From: Stomorhina lunata | Lineage: Eukaryota; Arthropoda; Insecta; Diptera; Rhiniidae | Direction: 5' to 3' | Assembly (NCBI GenBank): GCA_933228675.1 | Contig: OW121742.1 | Span: 110,351,601 to 110,415,600 of the forward strand | DNA: 64,000 nt | Shown: one piece after another, positions 11,068 to 22,430 of the stretch | Layout of the letters: every line of letters starts with the position of its first letter | How positions within the stretch are numbered: position 1 is the stretch's first letter | The notes under the pieces: model-generated | Seen by the model: the letters and a program-made list of their open reading frames with translations, nothing else | What the model was told of the DNA's origin: nothing | Database searches by the model: none | Position numbers and translations under genes: made by a program

Positions 11068-13810
11068 TGTTCTCGATTAAGTTTTCGATTATGTTCTCGA
11101 TCATGTTCTTGATTATGTTCTCGATTATGTTCTTGATTATGTTTTTGATTATGTTGTCGATTATGTTTTAGATTATGTTCTCGATTATGTTCTCGATTAT
11201 GTTCTCGTTTATGTTCTCGATTATGTTCTCGATTATATTCACGATTATGTTCTCGATTATGTTCTTGATTATATTTTTGATTATGTTGTCGATTATGTTT
11301 TAGATTATGTTCTCGATTATGTTCTCGATTATGTTCTCGTTTATGTTCTCGATTATGTTCTCGATTATGTTCTCGATTATGTTCTCTATTATGTTTTTGA
11401 TTATGTTCTCGATTATGTTTTTTGATTATGTTTCTGATTATGTTTTCGATTATGTTCTCGATTATGTTCTCGTTTATGTTTTCGATTATGTTTTCGATTA
11501 TGTTCTCGATTATGTTCTCGATTATGTTTTCGTTTATGTTCTCGATTATGTTCTCGATTATGTTCTCGTTTATGTTTTCGATTATGTTTTCGATTATGTT
11601 CTCGATTATGTTCTCGATTATGTTCTCGTTTATGTTCTCGATTATGTTCTCAATTATGTTCTCGATTATATTCACGATTATGTTCTCGATTATGTTCTAG
11701 ATTATGTTCTCGATTATGTTCTCGATTATTTTTTTGATTATGTTCTCAATTATGTTCTCGATTATGTTTTTGATTATGTTCTCGATTAAGTTCTCGATTA
11801 TGTTCTCGATTATTTTCTCGATTATGCTCTCGAATATTTTCTCGATTATGTTCTCGATTATGTTCTCGATTTCGTTCTCGATTATATTCACGATTATGTT
11901 CTCGATTATGTTCTCGATTATGTTCTCGATTATGTTCTCGATTATGTTCTCGATTATATTCTCGATTATATTCTCGATTATATTCTCGATTATGTTCTCG
12001 ATTATGTTCTCGATTATGTTCTCGATTATGTTCTCGATTATGTTCTCGATTATGTTCTTGATTATTTTTCTGATTATGTTCTCGAGTATGTTCTAGATTA
12101 GGTTCTCGATTATGCTCTAGATTATGTTTTTGATTATGTTCTCGATTATGTTCTCGATTATGTTCTCGATTATGTTCTCAATTATGTTCTCGATTATGTT
12201 CTCGATTATATTCTCGATTAAGTTCTCGATTATGTTCTCGATTGTGTTCTCGATTATGTTCTCGATTTTGTTCTCGATTGTGTTCTCGATTATGTTTTTG
12301 ATTATGTTTTTGATTATGTTCTCGATTACGTTCTCTATTATGTTCTCGATTATGTTTTCGATTATGTTCTCAATTATTTTCTCGATTGTGCTCTCGATTG
12401 TATTCTCGATTATGTTCTCGATTCTGTTCTAGTTCTGTTTTCGATTATGTTTCCGATTATGTTCTCGATTATGTTCTCGAATATGTTCTCGTTAATGTTC
12501 TCCATTATGTTCTCGTTAATGTTCTCGATTATGTTCTAGATTATGTTCTAGATTATATTCTCGATTATGTTCTCGATTATGTTCTCGATTATGTTCTAGA
12601 TTATGTTCTAGATTATGTTCTCGATTATGTTCTAGATCATGTTCTCGATTATGTTCCCGATTATGTTCTCGATTTTGATCTCGATTATGTTCTCGATTAT
12701 GTTCTCAATTGTGTTCTAGATTATGTTTTCGACTATGTTCTTGATTATGTTTCTGATTATGTTCTCGAGTATGTTCTAGATTATGTTCTCGATTATGCTC
12801 TAGATTATGTTTTTGATTATGTTCTCGATTATGTTCTCAATTGTGTTCTAGATTATGTTCTCGATTATGATCTCGATTATGTTCTAGATTATGTTCTCGA
12901 TTATATTCTCGATTATGTGCTCGATTATGTTTTGGATTATGTTTTTAATTATGTTCTAGATTATGTTCTAGATTTTGATTATGTTCTCGATTATGTTTTT
13001 GATTATGTTCTCGATTATGTTCTCGTTTATGTTCTCGATTATGTTCTCGATTATGTTCTCGATTATGTTCTAGATTATGTTCTCGATTATGTTCTCGATT
13101 ATGTTCTCGATTATGTTCTCGATTATTTTGTCGATTATGTTCTCGATTATGTTCTCGATTATGTTCTCCATTATTTTCTCGATTATGTTCTCGATTATGT
13201 TCTCGATTATATTCTCGATTGTGTTCTCGATTATGTTCTCGATTATGTTTTTGATTATGTTCTCGATTATGTTTTTGATTATGTTCTCGACTATGTTCTC
13301 GTTTATGTTCTCGATTATGTTCTCGATTATGTTATCGATTATGTTTTTGATTATGTTCTCGATTATGTTCTCGAATATGTTCTCGATTATGTTCTCGATT
13401 ATGTTCTCGATTCCATTCTAGTTATGTTCTCGATTATGTTCTCGATTATGATCTCGATTATGTTCTCGATTATGTTCTCGATAATGTTCTTGATTATGTT
13501 CTCGATTACGTTCTCGACTATGTTCTCGATTATGCTCTCTATTATGTTTTTGATTATGTTCTCGATTATGTTTTTGATTATGTTCTCGATTATGTTCTCG
13601 TTTATGTTCTCGATTATGTTCTCGATTATGTTCTCGATTATGTTCTCAATTATGTTCTAGATTATGTTTTTGGTTATGTTCCCGATTATTTGCTCGATTA
13701 TGTTCTCGATTATGTTCTCGATTATGTTCTCGATTATATTCTCGATTATGTTCTCGATTATGTTTTTGATTATGTTCTCGATTATGTTCTCGATTCCGTT
13801 CTTCTTTTTT
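11068..13810. repeat. 12-bp satellite (TTCTCGATTATG)n
   Basis: About 2.7 kb of diverged 12-bp units with the consensus TTCTCGATTATG. Common variants have TTTTTGATTATG, TTCTAGATTATG and TTCTCGTTTATG. Because 12 is a multiple of 3, long open frames appear on both strands, with DYVL or FSIM patterns on the + strand and NIIE or NREH patterns on the - strand. These are consequences of the repeat, not genes. Confidence 0.95.
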
Positions 13811-14056
13811 TAATTTTCCACCTTCTAATTCAATTTGTTCTTTAAAAAATTGTAATTTGCCTTGCAAATCTAATCTTTCGTTTTCTATTTTTTTAATACT
13901 CCTAAAAATATGCAATAAATTAATTAAGTGTTTGTGATTTTCTTGCTGACCTTGTTTCCATTTCCAAGATTGAGTATCTAACAAGATATTCCCATTACAA
14001 AAAGTTGCCACAAACTTTTCAAGAAACGAAGAATGATAAAATTGAAACTTGGACAT
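13646..14056 (-). CDS. Doubtful antisense ORF, unique N-terminus running into the 12-bp satellite
   Basis: On the - strand a 136-codon frame starts at 14056. Its first 84 or so residues lie in non-repeat DNA and have a mixed composition including FYHSSFLEKFVATFCNG and a Lys/Glu-rich helix-like end. The remaining residues are the NREH-type translation of the satellite. I recognise no family. It could be a remnant of a nested gene or retrocopy whose 3' part gave rise to, or was replaced by, the satellite, or simply a chance ORF. No promoter or splice evidence is visible. Confidence 0.15.
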   Translation of the reverse strand: MSKFQFYHSSFLEKFVATFCNGNILLDTQSWKWKQGQQENHKHLINLLHIFRSIKKIENERLDLQGKLQFFKEQIELEGGKLKKEERNREHNREHNQKHNREHNREYNREHNREHNREHNRANNREHNQKHNLEHN

Positions 14057-14837
14057 TTATTTCAAGACTTAGATAGACAGAAGGAAAGACAGACGTAAGG
14101 ATGAAGGTTTATACACCCACAAACAAGTCCTTTTGCACTTGGATTGCAATAAATAAATCTGAGTGCAGAGGAGGATGATATGTTGCATTACAACTACTTG
14201 ACTTAACAAAATTAATACAAAATTCTATTTAATTTGAAAATACTCAATAACAATTCAAATAGAATTGGACGACAGAGTGACTGACGGACCTGATAGAAGT
14301 CAGGCAGGCAGGCGGAGGTTAAAGGGATGGATCATTGATGTTGAAAAGTGGATCAAACTTAAAAATCTATTTAGAAGGACATACAACAAAATGTATTCTA
14401 TCTGAGATTTGAGGATAAAAGTTTAAACTAAATTTCCATACACGTGTACTTTCGTACTTACATATTCATGAACTGATACTTAAGAGTAAATTGATATGGA
14501 TATGAGGATACAAATTGTTTATTTTTGTATTTGCATAAATTTAGAATTTTTTTATTTAGTACAAATTTAATTTATTTGCATAAAAAGTTTAGGAAAATTT
14601 AAAAAAAAATAAGTTTATGCAAATAAAAGTAAATTTTTTTCTAGATAAACTAAAACATTTCAAACTCTGCTTAATTTTGCTTTAAAATATTTTAATGTAA
14701 AATGAATTTTAATGAGTTTGCAAATCAAGTCAATTAGACTCAAAAAAAAACTAATAACAGGCCCAGTTTATGTTAAAGCTAAAGCTGAAAGGTAAAAAAA
14801 AAAGTTTATCTACACCACAAAGTACAGTAGGACTTTT
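14057..14837. other. Intronic spacer, no gene seen
   Basis: Unique AT-rich sequence with short GACAGA-type and GCAGGCAGGCGG runs (near 14070-14090 and 14300-14320). No splice-flanked coding segment or RNA gene was recognised. Confidence 0.6.
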
Positions 14838-15180
14838 TTTGGAAAAGCTCCTAGGAGTTAAGTCTACATCCTGTACGAAATGACTGGAGTTGCTTCTGGA
14901 TACTCACATTATAAAGAGACCTATATGCCACAAATATTAAAGAAGGCCTTAATCTTACACCAAATAAATTTCTTGCAAAATTAAACGATTTTAGACTAAC
15001 GTTTTGCTGTTGGATTGCCCAATCTCGAAACATAAAAGGCAACCCTCGTATCCTTAGTTATGCCCATTATAACTGTTTAATGATTTAAATACAATCTTCC
15101 AGGCTAACGACAGGTTACGACGTGTGTTTTTTACAGAATCTAAATAAAAATATTCTTTAAACTTAGCCTACTCTGTCGTA
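14838..15180. mobile_element. Dispersed TE-derived module, copy 1
   Basis: This segment and 17033-17400 are related direct repeats. Both contain recognisable blocks such as CCCAATCTCGAAACATAAAA (15017-15036) against CCAATCTCGAAGCATAAAAG (17218-17237), and AAAAATATTCTTTAAACTT. Conceptual - strand translations of the two copies share a stretch like LPFMLRDW, which may be a relic of an element-encoded protein; the family is unknown. Both copies are joined to the AGACCTAGGGG module of the fold-back elements. Confidence 0.55.
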
Positions 15181-16860
15181 CAGCTCTTATTTCTCAGGAG
15201 ACCTAGGGGTACAGCCTAGAAATCTTAATAGTTTCAAAAAGCAAATTCTATCTAGATTCTGCAAACCAAATTTCATCACAATCTCTTGATAAATACTTTG
15301 AAAATTTTTAATTTTTTTAAAGTTACCCCCAAATTAATATCAATCATACGCCCCATAGTAGTTGGAAACCAAAAAAGTGGTAATAAGTCTGTATTTTCTT
15401 AACTTTTAGTCTAATTGCATTAGTCTGTATGAAAGAATAGTTAAGGAGGACTTAAGCCTTCCAAATTTTGGATTTAGGGTTATCCTGTATTTACACAGGG
15501 TGATTTATGGGGCGTCAAAGTAGACCTCCTCAGAAGTATAAAAGCTTTGAAAAACTTTAAAGTTTATTTTTTTCTGAAATTTCTTAAAAACTGTACAAGA
15601 TAGATAAATTACTTTTGGCAGTCATAAAATCTATTTTATTGTTCATTTAAAATTAAATTAATAAATTTCAAAAATGAAAACCCAATTGACCTTTTTTGCA
15701 ATTAAAATTTTGGTCTATAGAAATTTTGCACTTTTGATAAAATTCGATTTTCTGGATTCGTTTATGAGTTCACGCTTCGCCTTATTCTTGAAATCTAAAG
15801 AGAATATATGAGTCTATGTAACTGCATCTCAGAAAGTTGCAAAATCGGCTGGACTTTTTTGTTATATGTTCGAAAACACAAAAATTTTCTTAAAAATTAG
15901 ACAAATTTCGTTCAATGCTATAGGTAAAGGAAATGTGGCACTGACTTCATCAATATTGGTTTAAAATCATCTTAGAAGCTCATTTTCTTCGAATATATAA
16001 AAAAACATTAGCTTTTAATACAAAACTTCTTAATGAAAAGTAAAAAATTGATACCATTTTTTTTGGGGAAAAAAAAAACTTTTTTCGAACAGCGAAAAAT
16101 ATTTTACTTTGAAAATTTCTCATTATTAAACAATTCAAAATATTTTAAACTGATTTCCATTGTTTCATTTCCTGAACTGCTAAATGTATGTCAGTATTTT
16201 TTAAAAAATTTTGGGCTTAATATCGAGTAAACCATGGGTCAAAAATTAAAAAAAGTCGAGGATAAAAATGATTTTTTTTCTTTTTTAAATGAAATAACTT
16301 GAAAGTTTCAACAGTTATTACAGTAAAGTAATCATGGTTTTTCTTCGTTTCTTGAAGCTCATTCTAAAATCTAGAAAATCGGTAATTTTTGACAATAATT
16401 GAAAGAACTACACAGCCCAAAAGTTTGTTTTTTTTTACTTCTGAGCTGGTCTACTTTGACGCCCCATAAATCACCCTGTGTAAACACAGGGTAACCATAA
16501 ATCCAAAATTTAGAAAGCTTGGGTCCTCCTTAGCAATTCTCTCATATATACTAATGCCATCGGACTTAAAGTTTGGAAGATATACATTTATTACCACTTT
16601 TTTTGTTTCAAACCACTATGGGGCGTATGATTGATATTAATTCAGAGTTAACATTAGAAAAATTAAAAATTTTCTCTGTATTTATTAAGGGATTGTGATG
16701 AAACTTGGTTTGTAGAATCTAGACAAATTAAGCTTTTTGAATAGATTAAGATATCTAGCTTTTACCCCTAGGTCTCCTGAGAAATACTAAAGAAATCAGA
16801 CTTACAGTTTGGAAGATATATATTTACTGCCCATTTTTTTTTCTTTTTTGTTTCAAACCC
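15181..16860. mobile_element. Fold-back-like element, copy 1, with long inverted arms
   Basis: The left arm (about 15181-15537) and right arm (about 16440-16830) are inverted repeats. Matching landmarks are AGACCTAGGGG, CATACGCCCCATAGT, a GTTTGAAACC-like motif, CCTGTATTTACACAGGG and GGGGCGTCAAAGTAGACC on the left, against GGTCTACTTTGACGCCCC and their complements on the right. The roughly 0.9-kb middle is AT-rich and shared with the copy at 56877-59745. No transposase is visible, so it would be non-autonomous. CAGTGGTTTGAAACC-type ends are compatible with several DNA-transposon superfamilies; I cannot assign one. Confidence 0.75.
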
Positions 16861-17032
16861 ACCGCCTATAGGTGGGTTTTTTTTTGTTGTTTAATTCTAT
16901 TATTCTTTCAAACAAAAAGTTGTGTTCTATTCAAACTTGACCGTTCTACGTTTCAACATTGTCACGATTGAGATATGTCTTACTTTTGCTTTCAAGTGCT
17001 ACAAACCCAATTGAGTTTGTTTTGTAGCATGA

Positions 17033-17400
17033 TCGCCTTAGAGGACCTTTACGGTTGACTGAACTACAGCGATACAGTTTCTTGAGCAATTTTTAATATA
17101 ACCTTTACTTCTATATACGAGTATGACTAGGGTATATTTGGTTTGTTCTGAGAGTCCCAGTTTCGAAGATAATTCAATTGTCACAGATTTTGGACTACCT
17201 TTTTGCTGTAGAATTGTCCAATCTCGAAGCATAAAAGGCAACCCTCTTATCCTTAGTTTCATTCGTTATAATAGTACATTGACGTAAATCCAAAAGTCCA
17301 GGCTAAAAATGGGTTAGGAAGTGAGACTTTTGCAGAAACTATGCAAAAATATTCTTTAAACTTTGCCTAATCTGTCTTACAACTCTTGTTTCTGAGGAGA
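17033..17400. mobile_element. Dispersed TE-derived module, copy 2
   Basis: Diverged direct repeat of 14838-15180 (see the shared CCAATCTCGAA...CATAAAAGGCAACCCT block at 17218-17245). It leads straight into another copy of the AGACCTAGGGG-to-CATACGCC module. The - strand frame 17038-17262 resembles that of 14851-15042 in its LPFML/FRDW-like part, but both are short and broken. Confidence 0.5.
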
Positions 17401-17551
17401 CCTAGGGGAACAAGCTGGAAACCTTAATGGTTTCAAAAAGCTAATTTTGTCTAGATTCCACAAACCAAATTTCATTACAATCTTTGAACAAATACTTTGA
17501 AAATTTTTCATTTTTCTAAAGATAACTCTAAATTAATATCAATCATACGCC
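17385..17551. mobile_element. Solo fold-back module (AGACCTAGGGG to CATACGCC)
   Basis: The roughly 170-bp module that forms the outer arm of the fold-back elements occurs here without the adjoining GTTTGAAACC end. Other copies are at 15182-15350, 16640-16800 (inverted), 18510-18680 and 56945-57118. It ends in the recurring motif in its complement form (ATTAATATCAATCATACGCC, to 17551). Confidence 0.65.
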
Positions 17552-18440
17552 TTCAAATGGAAATTATTTAAATGATTCAAAACTGTCTTAAAACTCAAAA
17601 TTTAAAATTTTTTAAATTAAAATCTTTTCGTGTAACAGCCTTTAATAAATCCTCTGGATTTTAAGCGTGTCAAATCTGCAATTGTTTAATGATCCTCTGC
17701 TTTATCCCTAAAAGCCTTTAAGGCATTAATTTTTATTTCTATGATTATGTTTAAAGCTAAAAGGATTTTATTATTTTATTGTGGTTAAAGTTTTGGCCGT
17801 ATCCATTTTGCCGGTATCCTCTTTGGTCTGTGGATTTTCTGTTGCCACAAAAATGTGTGAATTTCTATTTAAATCTCATTTGTACTTGTAGATTATTAGT
17901 TATTTATGTAAATAAATTTTGGTAGTGTGAGTGGGTCGAATGATATTGAAATGGTCGTTGATAGTTGTTGGTAGGTTGGTAAGACTATAACGCTTATTTT
18001 TGGTTAGTTTTTTTTCTGCAATTTCTTTGGTTGCCTTCTCTTTGCATTCATTATGATGCCAACAGCCACCACAAACTTTTCCATTTGATAACCACAAAAA
18101 AGCAGTAGTATCAAGCCACTTAAGTGTAACAAACATAAAAGGGGGAAAAACAGAGAAAAGATTATGTAAGTCATGTTGTATTTACATATAATATATGAAA
18201 GGTTTATAGTTAGAAAAATGTATCAAATAAAATTCATATTGATTTATATCAGAAGACCTTTAAAATTTCTATATAAGTGATTAAATTTTGATAATTTTTG
18301 AACTCCACTGTATTCACACACTTTTAGACATCCGTTTTTACTTTGACACCTCAAAAAAGAAATAATACAAACAGAGCCCTTGAACAGGAATAAATATAAA
18401 TAAAACAAGCTCTTAATGAATTCAGTGTTAAAGACACACA
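17552..18440. other. Intronic spacer, no supported gene
   Basis: Unique AT-rich DNA. A - strand frame (17900-18136) includes CGGCWHHNECKEK, which looks unusual for random AT-rich DNA, but there are no splice sites, homology or promoter to support it. Confidence 0.55.
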
Positions 18441-19985
18441 GTAAATCGAAACCCCAAAAAAGTGGTAATAAATCTGTATCTTCCAAACTATAAGTCTGAT
18501 TTCATCAGTACAGCTCTTATTTCTCAGCAGACCTAGGGGTAAAAGCTAGAAATCTTTATAAAATAAAAAAGCAAATTATGTCTAGAATCTACAAACCAAA
18601 TTTCCTCCCAATCGCTAGATAAATACTTAGAAATTTTTTAATTTTTCTAAAGTTAACTCTGAATTAATATCAATCATACGCCCCATAGTAGTTTGAAACC
18701 TAAAAAAGTGTTAATAAGTCTGTATCTTCTAAACTAAAAGACTGATTTCATTTGAATGTATGAGAAAATTGTTAAGGAGGACTTAGGCTTTTCGAATTTT
18801 GGATTTAAGGTTACCCTGTATTTACACAGGGTAATTTATGGGGTGTCAAAAAGGACCAGCTCAGAAGTAAAAAAGCTTTTATACCGTGTAGCTCTTTTAA
18901 TAAATGTCCAATATGGTTGATTTTTTACATTTTGGAATGAACTTAAAGAAACAAAGAAAAAACGTGCGTAATTCATTACAATAACTCTTAAAACTTTAAA
19001 GTTATTTCATTTAAAAAATTAAAAAAAAATAATTTTTTTCTTCGACTTTGTTTAGTTTTTGGCCCATTGTGCATTTGATATTGAACCCATAATTTTTTTT
19101 TTTAAATACTGGCATACAGCCAACAGCTTAGAAAATAAATCAATGAAACCCGTTTTTTAATATCTTAAACCGTTTAATGTTGAGAAATTTCCAAAGTCAA
19201 ATATTTTTCGCTGTTCGAAAAAAATATTTTTTTTTTTTTTTTTTAAATGTTATCAATTTTTAACTTTTTACGAAAAAGTTTATTATTAAAAGTTATTATT
19301 TTATTATACACTCGTAGAGAAGGGGGTTCTATAATGATTTTAAACCAAAATTTAAGCCAGTGCCATATTCCCTTTACGTACAGCATTGAACGAAATTTGT
19401 CTAATTTTTAAGAAAATTTTTGTGTTTGCGAACATATAACCAAAAAGTCAAGCCGATTTGGAAACTTTCTGAAATGCAGTTATATAGTTCCATATAATCT
19501 CTTTAGATATCAAAAATAAAAACTAGCTAGAATTCAAAAACGAAACCAAAAAATTGAATTTTATCAAAAATGACAAATTTCTATATAACAAAACTTGAAT
19601 TGCAAAAAAAGGTCAATTGGGTTTCCAATTTTGAAATTTTTGAAATTGTTTTATAAAAACGTTAAAATAAGCTTTATAACTGCAAAAACTTATTTATGTA
19701 ACTTAAACAGTTTTTTAGAAATTTAAAGTCCCACTTCAAAAATTATTTTGTAAAAAATATACTTTTTCGGTTTTTTTTTTACTTTTTTGCCAGAAATGTT
19801 CAAGGAATTTTTGAATATTATTAAAAAATGAATTACGTACTAATGAAGGCATGTTTTCCTTTTCATTGATGTATAAAACATATACAAAAGGAATTGGTAA
19901 TAGGTAGAAATATTGCACTAAAAACTCACTCCTCAGGTGATACAGATTTGTTACCACTTTTTCTTTGGTTTCAAACCACTGTGCG
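18441..19985. mobile_element. Fold-back-like element, copy 2
   Basis: It begins with two direct copies of the AAAAAGTGGTAATAA end motif about 245 bp apart (near 18455 and 18700), separated by the AGACCTAGGGG module. CCTGTATTTACACAGGG and GACCAGCTCAGAAGTAAAAA follow. It ends with TTACCACTTTTT then GGTTTCAAACCACTG (to 19982), the inverted form of the start. The interior matches copy 3 in part. No transposase frame is visible. Confidence 0.7.
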
Positions 19986-20219
19986 ACAACAGACAGAAAG
20001 ACAGACAGACATTCAGACTCTCATTGCTCTCACTCTCGGTCCTCAGCGAAAAAAACTGAAAATCCAGGAAATATCCTGGTGCAAAAATAAATCCTTTACC
20101 TTTTTTTATAGCTTTTCATTTTGGTTTTAAATAAAAATCCTCTGAAATAAATATTATTTTAAACAATCTTTTAATTTGAGCAGAGAAGGAGTTAAGAAAA
20201 ATCTCAAGAGACTTTCATT

Positions 20220-21910
20220 GATGGTGGGCTTTTAACTTCAAAATCTGCTTCAAATTTAACGCCAGTATTTGTGTGTTATGTTAATTGTCGTTTTCCTAAA
20301 ATTTTCGAGTTTTTATTTTTTTTGTGTAATGGGACGTATGATTGATATTAATTTTGGGGAAATTTTTTAAAATTCGAAATTTTGGTATTAATATTCAAAA
20401 GATTTTGGTAAAATTTTGTGTGTACAAAGAAGACACCATCTTATTTCTTAAAATAGAAAGTTTATATGGTTTGAGTCTCTTTAAAGGTCTACAAATGATA
20501 AAAAACTACAGAATTAATTTTTTATTAAATTAAAAAATCATCCCTTTCGTGGATATTAGATCCTGCCCTGATTTGATGGTGCACTTTTAACTTCAAAATC
20601 TGCTTCAAATTCAAGTCCAGTATATGTGTGTCATGTAAATTGTTATTTTCCTAAAATTTTCGAGTTTTTATTTTTTCGTGTAATGGGACGTATGATTGAT
20701 ATTAATTTTGAGGAGATTTTTTAAAATTCAAAATTTTGGTATTAATATTCAAAAGATTTTGATGAAATTCGATGTGTACAAAGTAGACACCATCTAATTT
20801 CTTAAAATAGAAAGTTTATATGGTTTGAGTCTCTTTAAAGGTCTACAAATGATAAAAAACTACAGAATTAATTTTTTATTAAATTAAAAAATCATCCCTT
20901 TCGTGGATATTAGATCCTGCCCAGATTTGATGGTGCGCTTTTAACTTCAAATTCTGCTTCAAATTCAAGACCAGTATTTGTGTGTCACGTTAATTGTCGT
21001 TTTCCTAAAATTTTTGAGTTTATATTTTTTTGTGTAATGGGACGTATAATTGATATTAATTTTGGGGAAATTTTTTAAAATTCGAAATTTTGGTATTAAT
21101 ATTCAAAAGATTTTGGTAAAATTTTGTGTGTACAAAGAAGACGCCATCTTATTTCTTAAAATAGAAAGTTTATATGGTTTGAGTCTCTTTAAAGGTCTAC
21201 AAATGATAAAAAACTACAGAATTCATTTTTTATTAAATTAAAAAATCATCCCTTTCGTGGATATTAGATCCTTCCCAGATTTGATGGTGCGCTTTTAACT
21301 TCAAATTCTGCTTCAAATTCAAGTCCAGTACTTGTGTGTCATGTTAATTGTCGTTTTCCTAAAATTTTCGAGTTTTTATTTTTTTGTGTAATGGGACGTA
21401 TGATTGATATTAATTTTGGGGACATTTTTTAAAATTCGAAATTTTGGTATTAATATTCAAAAGATTTTGATGAAATTCGATGTGTACAAAGTAGACACCA
21501 TCTTATTTCTTAAAATAGAAAGTTTATATGGTTTGAGTCTCTTTAAAGGTCTACAAATGATAAAAAACTACAGAATTAATTTTTTATTAAATTAAAAAAT
21601 CATCCCTTTCGTTGATATCAGATGCTACCCTGATTTGATGGTGCGCTTTTAATTTCAAAATCTGCTTCAAATTCAAGTCCAGTATTTGTGTGTCACGTTA
21701 ATTGTCGTTTTCCTAAAATTTTCGAGTTTTTATTTGTTTGTATAATGGGACGTATGATTGATATTAATTTTGGGACATTTTTTAAAATTCGAAATTTTGG
21801 TATTAATATTCAAAAGATTTTAGTAAAATTTTGTGTGTACAAAGTAGACAACATCTAATTTTTTAAAGTAAAAAGGTCTTATGGTTTGAGTCTCTTTAAA
21901 GACCCTCAAT
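20220..21910 (+). repeat. 354-bp tandem repeat, about 4.8 copies
   Basis: The landmark GATGGTG before CTTTTAACTTCAAA occurs at 20220, 20575, 20929, 21283 and 21637, giving spacings of 355, 354, 354 and 354 bp. Each unit carries ACGTATGATTGATATTAAT (one unit has GTATAATTG) and a similar 63-residue frame. The frame is conserved only because the units are nearly identical DNA and is not evidence of coding. The last unit decays after about 21860. Confidence 0.95.
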
Positions 21911-22430
21911 GACAAAAGTTTTCGAAAAAGTAAAAAATTTAAAATTTTTTAAAATAAATTTTTTTACAAAATTCTTAACAATAAATCCTTAAAATATATT
22001 ATTTATAAATTAAACAACTTTTAACAGTTTTTGCAGTTTCTTTCTATAATTCTCTTAATTTATTTGTTTGTGAGTTCATATTTTATATTTTCCCCAATAT
22101 TATTATCCTTTAGACATCCTTTTTAATATGATTACAATTTTTTTTTTGGTTTTGGCATTAATATGATTAATTTTGTTATTGCAATTTATTTGTGTTTTAA
22201 TGGGAATTTGTTTATGCCATATTATGACTGTATTAACTATTTAATAAATAATATTAATCATATGCTACAGTGGCTTAATAAGAGAAATATTTAAGCAAAA
22301 ATGATTTGATAACAAATCTCATTTAACGAAAAAGGTATAAGGATTTCTATTCAATAACTACAATTGAAATATGGAATCTAAAGAAATAATGAAAAGAAAA
22401 TTCTAGTATATCTAAGAATAAAGCAGAATT
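21911..22430. other. AT-rich spacer between tandem blocks
   Basis: Low-complexity AT-rich DNA with no gene, RNA gene or clear repeat unit recognised. Confidence 0.6.

Noticed and set aside
11037..13660. Open frames of DYVL, FSIM, NIIE and NREH repeats
   Set aside because: Translation of the 12-bp satellite, with overlapping frames on both strands; no coding evidence except possibly the unique N-terminus discussed for 13646-14056.
17900..18136. - strand frame with CGGCWHHNECKEK
   Set aside because: No splice sites, promoter, homologous family or paralogous copy seen; the Cys/His spacing does not match a zinc-binding motif I know.
20342..21595. Three 63-residue frames conserved between 354-bp units
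   Set aside because: Units are nearly identical DNA, so frame conservation is automatic. Other units with the same DNA lack the frame.
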